A stretch of 19,452 bases of DNA, taken from NCBI GenBank assembly GCA_024710825.1, contig JANJUA010000213.1, positions 1-19,452 of the forward strand, read 5' to 3'. Source of the DNA: Solirubrobacteraceae bacterium. GTDB taxonomy: Bacteria > Actinomycetota > Thermoleophilia > Solirubrobacterales > Solirubrobacteraceae. A program made the position numbers and the translations under genes. Below the pieces are notes generated by a model, which was given only the letters and a program-made list of their open reading frames with translations, made no database searches and was not told the origin of the DNA. Below, one piece after another: positions 14,399 to 19,452 of this stretch (its first letter is position 1; each line of letters begins with the position of its first letter).

Positions 14399-14404
14399 TA
14401 CCGT
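14399..14404 (+). promoter_or_regulatory. possible -10 box upstream of the NlpC/P60-like gene
   Basis: TACCGT fits TANNNT and ends 10 nt before the GTG at 14415. It would give an untranslated leader of only a few bases. Weaker than the other boxes, since TACCGT can occur by chance. Confidence 0.3.
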
Positions 14405-14414
14405 GCCCTCGCTT

Positions 14415-15206
14415 GTGAGCCTGCGCCGTCTCATCGTCCTGGCCGTCCTGGCCGCGTCCGTGTCGGCCGCGGCGCCGGCCGGCGCCGCGCCCTACGCGTC
14501 GCGCACGCTGGTGCCCGGACTGTCGGGTAAGGACGTCCGCACCGTCCAGGTGCTCCTGCGGCGCGCGACCGAGCAGCAGATCGCGATCGACGGGCGGTAC
14601 GGGCCCCAGACGCAACGCGTGGCGCGGATGTACGAGGTCGCCAACCGGCTCGGCGTCAACGGCAAGCTCACCCGCGGCGAGCAGCGCCTGCTCCGCGACA
14701 TCGCCGACCGGGCCGTGGCCGAGCGGCGGGTCGCCGCGGCGCTGCCCGTGCCCGAGCCCGTGCCGGAGGCGATCCCGGCCCCCGCCCCCGCGTCCGTGCC
14801 CGTCGCTCCCGCCACCCTGAACCCCGACGGCACCGCCACCGCGCCCCGGGGCGCGCCGCCGCAGGTCGTCGCCTTCATCGCCGCCGCGAACGAGATCGCC
14901 ACGCTGCCCTACCGCTACGGCGGCGGCCACGCCAAGCTCGTCGACACCGGCTATGACTGCTCAGGGTCGGTCTCCTACGCGCTGCGCGGCGCCGGTCTGA
15001 TGGCCGGCTCGATGCCGTCGTGGGGCTTCGAGCCGTGGGGCGAGGCCGGTCCGGGCACCTGGATCACGATCTACGCGCACAAGTCGCACATGTACGCCGT
15101 CGTCGCGGGCCTGCGCTTCGACACCTCCGGGGCCCGCCCCTCGCGCTGGCAGGCCGCGCCTCGCAGCGCTGCCGGGTTCACCGTTCGCCATCCCCCGGGT
15201 CTGTGA
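14415..15206 (+). CDS. secreted peptidoglycan-binding NlpC/P60-like hydrolase
   Basis: The GTG at 14415 gives 263 residues and a textbook signal peptide (RR, then LIVLAVLAASVSAAAPAGA, cleavage near residues 24-25). An upstream TTG at 14373 and a GTG at 14403 are possible but place extra residues before the signal. Residues 32-95 form a peptidoglycan-binding domain (LVPGLSGKDVRTVQVLLRR, IDGRYGPQTQRVARMYE). A Pro/Ala-rich linker (110-150) leads to an NlpC/P60-like domain with LPYRYGGGHA (164-173), catalytic C182 in GYDCSGSVSYAL and probable H225 in HKSHMYAVVAG. Members cut peptide stems of the cell wall. The domain is short and ends near the His, so the third polar residue is not evident. It starts 58 nt after the WbpD-like gene and is followed 2 nt later by the sulfotransferase. 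Confidence 0.82.
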   Translation: MSLRRLIVLAVLAASVSAAAPAGAAPYASRTLVPGLSGKDVRTVQVLLRRATEQQIAIDGRYGPQTQRVARMYEVANRLGVNGKLTRGEQRLLRDIADRAVAERRVAAALPVPEPVPEAIPAPAPASVPVAPATLNPDGTATAPRGAPPQVVAFIAAANEIATLPYRYGGGHAKLVDTGYDCSGSVSYALRGAGLMAGSMPSWGFEPWGEAGPGTWITIYAHKSHMYAVVAGLRFDTSGARPSRWQAAPRSAAGFTVRHPPGL

Positions 15207-15208
15207 TC

Positions 15209-16957
15209 ATGGGCGGGATGAGGCGCTCCGGGACGGTGCTGGCGGTGCTGGCCGCCGTGGCGGCGACGGTGGCCGGAGCGGCCGTGGGCGCGACGACGCG
15301 ACAGGCCGACGACGACGCGCCGCGCGCGATCAGCGTGTTCCCGGCGGCCGGAACCCCGACCGCCTCGCCGCGCTCCGAGATCAGCCTGCGCGGCGCGGCG
15401 CCCGACCGGCTCGAGGGCGTGACCGTCACCGGCTCGCGCACCGGACGCCACACCGGCCGCCTGGCCGCGCACTCCGACGGCCGGGGCGCGAGCTTCGTCT
15501 CCGCGCGGCGCTTCGCCCGCGGCGAGACCGTGACCGTCGACACCGGCGACCGCACGGTCCGCTTCAGGATCGCCGCCAACCGGCAGGGGATGCCGCCGAG
15601 CCCGCCGTCGCCGCGCGTCTCGTTCGCCAAGCAGACCCGGCGCTACCACAGCCGGCCGGATCTGCGGCCCCCGCGCATCACGATCCACAAGCCGGCCGAG
15701 GAGGGCGTCGCGCCCGGGCTCCTATTCCTCGGGCCCAAGCAGCGCAACCAGGAGGGCGGGCTCATCGTGGACGACGCCGGGGAGCCGGTATGGGTCAACC
15801 CGACGCCCCCGGGCCGCCGCGTCAACGACTTCCGCGTGCAGGAGTGGCGGGGCAAGCCGATGCTCACCTGGTGGCAGGGCCGCACGACGCTCGGCTTCGG
15901 CGAGGGCCGCGGCGTCATCGCCAACAGCTCCTACGAGGTCATCAAGCGCGTCTCGGCCGGCAACGGCTACCGCGCCGACATGCACGAGTTCCGGATCACG
16001 CCCGAGAACACGGCGCTGATGCTCGTCTACCAGTTCACCCGTCGCGACCTGCGCCGCTGGGGCGGCGGGCGCCGCCAGCAGGTCGTCGACAGCATCGTGC
16101 AGGAGATCGACATCCCCACCGGCCGGGTGCTCTTCGAGTGGCACAGCCTCGGCCAGGTCGGTCTCGGCGAGTCGGTCGAGGCCGTGCCGCAGAGCGTCAA
16201 CAAGGAGCACGACTACTTCCACGTCAACTCCGTCGACAAGGACGCGGACGGCAACTACCTCGTCTCCGCCCGGCACACGAGCGCCGTCTACAAGATCAGC
16301 GGACGCACCGGCCAGGTCATCTGGCGCCTGGGCGGCAAGAAGAGCGACTTCCGGCTCGGCAAGGGCGCGAGCTTCCACAAGCAGCACGACGCCCGCTTCC
16401 AGGACGACGGCACGATCCGCATCCTCGACAACTCCGACGAGGCGCATCGCCACCGGACCCGATCGATCGTGCTGCGCCTCGACGAGAAGGCGAAGACCGC
16501 GAGCCTCGTCCGCGAGGTCGGGCACGGCAAGCTGTTCGCCTCCACCCAGGCCAACAGCCAGCCGCTGCCCAACGGGAACCTCCTCATCGAGTGGGGCTCG
16601 CAGGGCCGCGTCACCGAGCACGACGCGGCGGGCCGCGCGATCCTCGACGTCGAGTTGCCCGACGGCTACGACTCCTACCGCGGCTATCGCTTCCCGTGGA
16701 CGGGAACGCCGAAGGGCCGCCCGAGCGTCGCCGGGACGGCGAAGGCGGTCTACGCGAGCTGGAACGGCGCCACGGAGGTGGCGACCTGGGAGCTGCTCGC
16801 CGGTCCGAGCGCGGACGCGCTGGCGCCCGTCCGCGAGGTGCCGCGCGCCGGCTTCGAGACCCGCATCCCCGGCGGCGAGGGCCGCTTCGTGGCGGTGCGC
16901 GCCAAGGCCGCCGACGGCACGGTCCTGGGCGCCTCGGCCGCCGAGCGGCGCGGCTGA
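15209..16957 (+). CDS. secreted arylsulfotransferase family protein (Arylsulfotran_2 type)
   Basis: This 582-residue protein carries a signal peptide or anchor (RRSGTVLAVLAAVAATVAGA, 5-24), an N-terminal beta domain of Ig-like appearance (38-122), and a beta-propeller-like arylsulfotransferase domain (155-515). Signatures include ADMHEFRITPENTALMLVY (256-274), DYFHVNSVD (335-343), GNYLVSARHTSAVYKI (348-363), GQVIWRLGGKKSDF (368-381) and HKQHDARFQDDG (390-401). The last repeats are SQPLPNGNLLIEWGSQGRVTE and DSYRGYRFPW. Known relatives (ASST) move sulfate between phenolic compounds without PAPS through a histidine intermediate; the wider family includes uncharacterised surface proteins, so true activity is unproven. 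The start is ATG 15209 or 15218; both keep the signal. Only 2 nt separate it from the upstream hydrolase gene. Confidence 0.87.
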   Translation: MGGMRRSGTVLAVLAAVAATVAGAAVGATTRQADDDAPRAISVFPAAGTPTASPRSEISLRGAAPDRLEGVTVTGSRTGRHTGRLAAHSDGRGASFVSARRFARGETVTVDTGDRTVRFRIAANRQGMPPSPPSPRVSFAKQTRRYHSRPDLRPPRITIHKPAEEGVAPGLLFLGPKQRNQEGGLIVDDAGEPVWVNPTPPGRRVNDFRVQEWRGKPMLTWWQGRTTLGFGEGRGVIANSSYEVIKRVSAGNGYRADMHEFRITPENTALMLVYQFTRRDLRRWGGGRRQQVVDSIVQEIDIPTGRVLFEWHSLGQVGLGESVEAVPQSVNKEHDYFHVNSVDKDADGNYLVSARHTSAVYKISGRTGQVIWRLGGKKSDFRLGKGASFHKQHDARFQDDGTIRILDNSDEAHRHRTRSIVLRLDEKAKTASLVREVGHGKLFASTQANSQPLPNGNLLIEWGSQGRVTEHDAAGRAILDVELPDGYDSYRGYRFPWTGTPKGRPSVAGTAKAVYASWNGATEVATWELLAGPSADALAPVREVPRAGFETRIPGGEGRFVAVRAKAADGTVLGASAAERRG

Positions 16958-16968
16958 CACGGACCTTG

Positions 16969-16993
16969 CGGGCCGCACCTTTCGGGCGGCCCG
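16969..16993 (+). other. hairpin between sulfotransferase and nuclease genes
   Basis: cgggccgc (16969-16976) is complementary to gcggcccg (16986-16993) with a 9-nt loop; two further G-U pairs are possible at the base. It begins 12 nt after the stop codon of the sulfotransferase. No T-run follows, so it may be a weak terminator or an mRNA end-protecting stem. Confidence 0.45.
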
Positions 16994-17011
16994 TGAGTTG
17001 GTATCGCTCGT

Positions 17012-18295
17012 ATGCGCCGCCACCTGCTCGGACTCCTGCTCGCCCTCCTCTGCCTGCCCGCGGCGGCCGCGGAGGCCCGCGTCACGACCGGCCCCTGCGT
17101 GCCCGGCAGCACCGTCAGCCCGACGTGCACGTTCTGGACCGGCAAGGCGATGTACGTCGACGACGGCGACACGCTGCACGTGCGCCTCGACGACGGCAAG
17201 GCCGTCCAGCACGTCCGCATCACCGGCATCCAGGCGATGGAGCTGTCGCGCTACGGCAGCGCGCGGCAGCGCCAGGGAGCCTGCCACGCGGTCGAGGCCG
17301 CCAACCGGCTCGAGCAGCTCGTCAAGCAGGGCAAGGGGCGCGTGCGGTTGAGCGCCATCGACGAGGCGAGCCGCTCGCGCGGCCGCCCGCGGCGCACCGT
17401 CGAGGTACGCATCGGCAAGCGCTGGGTCAACGTCGGCCGCAAGCTCCTGATGGAGGGTCTCGCGCTGTGGCTGCCCAACCGCGCCGAGTGGGCGTGGAAC
17501 GCGCGCTACTCGACGATGAACGAGCAGACCGCGGCCAAGCGCATCGGCCTGTGGAACCCGTCGCACTGCGGCTTCGGCCCGAACGAGGGCCAGCCGATCA
17601 AGCTGTGGGTCAACTGGGACGCGGACGGCAACGAGAACATGAACCTCACCGGCCCTCACGGCGAGTGGGTCCGGATCAAGAACCTCGACCCGGTCAACCC
17701 GCTGCCGCTCGGCGGCTGGTGGCTGCGCGACTCCGACCTGCGGCAGTACACGTTCCCGGACCACGCCGTCGTGCAGCCGGGCGGGACGGTGACCGTGCAC
17801 GTGGGCCGCGGCGAGGACACCGAGAGCGACCTCTACTGGGGGCTGCGCAACGCGGTCTTCGACAACGTGGGCCGCGACAAGGAGCTCGGCGACGGCGCCT
17901 ACCTGTTCGACCCCCAGGGCGACGTGCGCGCCTACATGACCTACCCGTGCCGCTCGACGTGCGCCGACCCCAACCAGGGCGCGCTCGAGCTGTCGGTGAA
18001 GGTGCGAGGGCGCGAGCACATCGACGTCCGCAACGTCGCGCCCTACCCGGTGGGCCTCGAGGACTACAAGCTGACCTCGCGCAAGAGCGTCTACGCGTTC
18101 CCGCCCGACGCGTCGCTTCAGCCGGGGGAGACGCTGCGCATCGTGCCGCTGCGCTACCCGGAGCGCGACCAGCCGCTCGTCAAGGGCTGGGGCAAGGACT
18201 GGAGCGTCCTGCCCAACGGCGGCGGCGCCGTGCGCCTGAGGACGTTCCGCGACGCGGTGCTGGCCTGCGTCAGCTGGGGCGACGGACGCTGCTGA
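17012..18295 (+). CDS. secreted thermonuclease-like protein with C-terminal lamin-tail domains
   Basis: This 427-residue protein has a signal peptide (MRRHLLGLLLALLCLPAAAA, cleavage near 20-23). A staphylococcal-nuclease-like domain (40-186) aligns with DGDT (51-54), R69 (nuclease Arg35), E77 (Glu43) and GR at 124-125 (Arg87); the Asp40 position is Q74 in ITGIQAME. The fold ends with NVGRKLLMEGLALWLPN and GLWNPSHCG. Residues 195-312 form a lamin-tail domain (EWVRIKNLDP, GGWWLRDSDLRQYTFPD, VVQPGGTVTVHVG). Residues 325-427 look like a second, shorter copy (HIDVRNVAP, YAFPPDASLQPGETLRIV, NGGGAVRLRTF). Nuclease-plus-lamin-tail secreted proteins are known in bacteria. Six or more cysteines suggest disulfides outside the cell. 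Its 3' end overlaps the convergent sulfotransferase gene by 26 bp. Confidence 0.85.
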   Translation: MRRHLLGLLLALLCLPAAAAEARVTTGPCVPGSTVSPTCTFWTGKAMYVDDGDTLHVRLDDGKAVQHVRITGIQAMELSRYGSARQRQGACHAVEAANRLEQLVKQGKGRVRLSAIDEASRSRGRPRRTVEVRIGKRWVNVGRKLLMEGLALWLPNRAEWAWNARYSTMNEQTAAKRIGLWNPSHCGFGPNEGQPIKLWVNWDADGNENMNLTGPHGEWVRIKNLDPVNPLPLGGWWLRDSDLRQYTFPDHAVVQPGGTVTVHVGRGEDTESDLYWGLRNAVFDNVGRDKELGDGAYLFDPQGDVRAYMTYPCRSTCADPNQGALELSVKVRGREHIDVRNVAPYPVGLEDYKLTSRKSVYAFPPDASLQPGETLRIVPLRYPERDQPLVKGWGKDWSVLPNGGGAVRLRTFRDAVLACVSWGDGRC

Positions 18296-19133
18296 ACGCG
18301 GGCCAGAGCGAGAGGTCGATCTCCGGCTCGAGCTCCCGCAACAACGCCATCTCCGGGTCCAGCAGGTCGTGCAGGGCGGCCTCCAGGTCCGGCCACAGTT
18401 CGACGGGCTGAGGCTTGGGCAGGCGGTCGCGGAAGCGCCGGCGCGCCCACACGCGCAGCTGGCGCTTCGCCCCCGGAGGGACCCCGAGCGCGTGAGCGGC
18501 GCGCAGCGCAGGGGTCGGCCCCGTCTTGCCGCGCGCCAGGCGCCTCAGCCTGCGCGGGACGAAGCCGTCGTCGACCCCGAGGAAGCGCAGGGTCCGCCGG
18601 TACTCGCCGAGCGGGTCCAGTCGGCAGCGCTCGTTCTGCAGCACGAGCACCTGGTCGCGCGGGAACGCGGCGAGCAGGTCGCGCAGCTGGGTGCCGTAGC
18701 GGCCGCGGTTCGCCGCGTCGGACATGAACGGCTGGTCCTCGCCGGACTCCGCCCGTGCCCGCTCGCGCTTCAGTCGCGCGACGTAGCGCTCGAACGGGTC
18801 GACGAGGAGGACGAGCAGCCGGGCCTCGGGTGCGGCGCGGCGCAGCAGCGGCGGCGTCCAGGCGTCGTAGATGTAGCGCGACGTCCACTCGCCGCTCAGG
18901 ACGCCGGGGCGCTGCGGGAAGTGGGCGTGGTAGGCGGCGACGTCCGCGTCGGTCATCTCGCGCGCGCAGAACTGGTCGAAGAAGCTCACCGAGCCGCGAG
19001 GCGCGCGCGGGCCGTCGATCGCGGGGTGCTCGCGCAGCATCCCGCACCACCACTGGGTGTCGGCGCCCTGGGTCCCCACGCCGACGTACGCGGGCGGCCC
19101 GGCTCCCGGGCGTCGGTCAGGCAGCAGGCGCAT
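18270..19133 (-). CDS. sulfotransferase family protein (PAPS type)
   Basis: This 287-residue cytosolic protein has a likely 5'-phosphosulfate loop near AYVGVGTQGADTQWW (15-29), the second cofactor motif at LLVLLVDPFERYVARLKRE (106-124), and the family segment GRYGTQLRDLLAAFPRDQVLVLQNERCR (144-171) followed by YRRTLRFLGV (178-187). These fit PF00685/PF13469-type enzymes, which use PAPS to sulfate sugars or lipids. Both cofactor motifs deviate from the consensus: the loop is not the usual (Q/P)K.GT(T/S), and the second motif has VDPFERYVA where RDP.ERA.S is typical, so PAPS binding is not assured. The ATG at 19133 lies inside the end of the upstream paralogue (17-bp overlap). A plausible role is sulfating the glycan or a lipid of the neighbouring locus. 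Confidence 0.8.
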   Translation of the reverse strand: MRLLPDRRPGAGPPAYVGVGTQGADTQWWCGMLREHPAIDGPRAPRGSVSFFDQFCAREMTDADVAAYHAHFPQRPGVLSGEWTSRYIYDAWTPPLLRRAAPEARLLVLLVDPFERYVARLKRERARAESGEDQPFMSDAANRGRYGTQLRDLLAAFPRDQVLVLQNERCRLDPLGEYRRTLRFLGVDDGFVPRRLRRLARGKTGPTPALRAAHALGVPPGAKRQLRVWARRRFRDRLPKPQPVELWPDLEAALHDLLDPEMALLRELEPEIDLSLWPAFSSVRRPS

Positions 19134-19452
19134 CGGCTGGCGCCAGGTCGGCGAAGTTGGACCACAGCGACAGGTCGAGGTCCGGCACGAGGGCCGCCAG
19201 GGCCGCCACCTCCGGCCGCAGGGTGGTCCGCAGGGCGTCGCGCAGCTCCGGCCACATCGGGTCCTTCTTCGCCTCCGTGGTGGTGCCGCGCGGGCGCTCG
19301 AAGTCGACCGCGTGGTCCTCCTCGACGCCCAGGAAGCGCAGCGTCCGCCGGTACTGCTCCGCCGGCTCCTCGCGACAGCGCTCGTACTGGAGCACGAGCA
19401 TCCGCTCCGGCGCGAAGCAGCGGCGCAGGCGCTCGAGCTGGCTGGCGTAGCG
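19117..19452 (-). CDS. sulfotransferase family protein, C-terminal part (cut by window edge)
   Basis: The last 111 residues are present, reading in frame from the window edge to a stop at 19117. They begin RYASQLERLRRCFAPERMLV and continue LQYERC, then YRRTLRFLGVEEDHA and finally LRPEVAALAALVPDLDLSLW. Each block has a counterpart in the following gene (YGTQLRDLLAAFPRDQVLVLQNERC, YRRTLRFLGVDDG, LREL.PEIDLSLW), so the two are tandem paralogues. The N-terminal cofactor loop is outside the window. The gene overlaps the start of the next one by 17 bp, indicating one operon with coupled translation. Confidence 0.85.
   Translation of the reverse strand, partial: RYASQLERLRRCFAPERMLVLQYERCREEPAEQYRRTLRFLGVEEDHAVDFERPRGTTTEAKKDPMWPELRDALRTTLRPEVAALAALVPDLDLSLWSNFADLAPADAPAA

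Noticed and set aside
14371..16971. Shared ccttgcrgg motif about 45 nt upstream of both the NlpC/P60-like and the nuclease genes
   Set aside because: Two occurrences only, at different distances from the candidate -10 boxes (20 and 30 bp), so neither a -35 element nor an operator can be supported.
15722..18019. Long open frame on - opposite the arylsulfotransferase and nuclease genes
   Set aside because: Shadow of GC-biased codons; no motif or start signal, and the plus-strand proteins have signal peptides and domains.
1..19452. CRISPR array, tRNA, rRNA, IS element or prophage genes
   Set aside because: No direct-repeat array, no tRNA cloverleaf and no transposase or integrase motif was seen on either strand.

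Overview
The window is very GC-rich, densely packed bacterial DNA, third-position GC-biased throughout. Gene content (Gmd-type dehydratases, lamin-tail nuclease, Arylsulfotran_2-type sulfotransferase, LhgO) and several TANNNT promoter boxes sitting 6-9 nt before a start codon suggest a high-GC actinobacterium. My guess is the Thermoleophilia/Solirubrobacterales, but this is inference, because no rRNA or other marker is present. No tRNA, rRNA, IS element, integrase or CRISPR array was seen.

The locus mainly makes and decorates a cell-surface glycan. Left part (1-3916): the 3' end of an NAD-dependent sugar epimerase; a 244-bp non-coding stretch with two strong inverted repeats; a Gmd-like dehydratase on +; then, convergent with it on -, an operon of epimerase, canonical GDP-mannose 4,6-dehydratase and a small Lys/Ala-rich protein. 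Next (3938-4350) is a complete hicA-hicB toxin-antitoxin pair, divergent from the epimerase. On - again (4362-6456) come a WecG/TagA/CpsF glycosyltransferase and a nucleotide-sugar 6-dehydrogenase, possibly the WecG-WecC pairing that makes and transfers a uronic acid.

Middle (6570-11355): a Wzx-type flippase and a membrane acyltransferase with an extracellular SGNH domain on +, which would export and acylate the glycan, then a convergent LhgO-family FAD oxidase on -. Divergent from it, 11423-14356 is a tightly overlapped operon of WbpA-, WbpB- and WbpD-like enzymes, three of the four steps from UDP-GlcNAc to a 2,3-diacetamido uronic acid. The WbpE aminotransferase is not in the window.

Right part (14415-19452): three secreted or exported proteins on +, namely a peptidoglycan-binding NlpC/P60-like protein, an arylsulfotransferase and a thermonuclease fused to lamin-tail domains. 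Two tandem, related PAPS-type sulfotransferases lie on -, the second cut by the window edge. Together the right side suggests a wall-associated and sulfation module beside the glycan genes. No polymerase and no GT2/GT4 glycosyltransferase is visible, so the pathway must continue outside the window.
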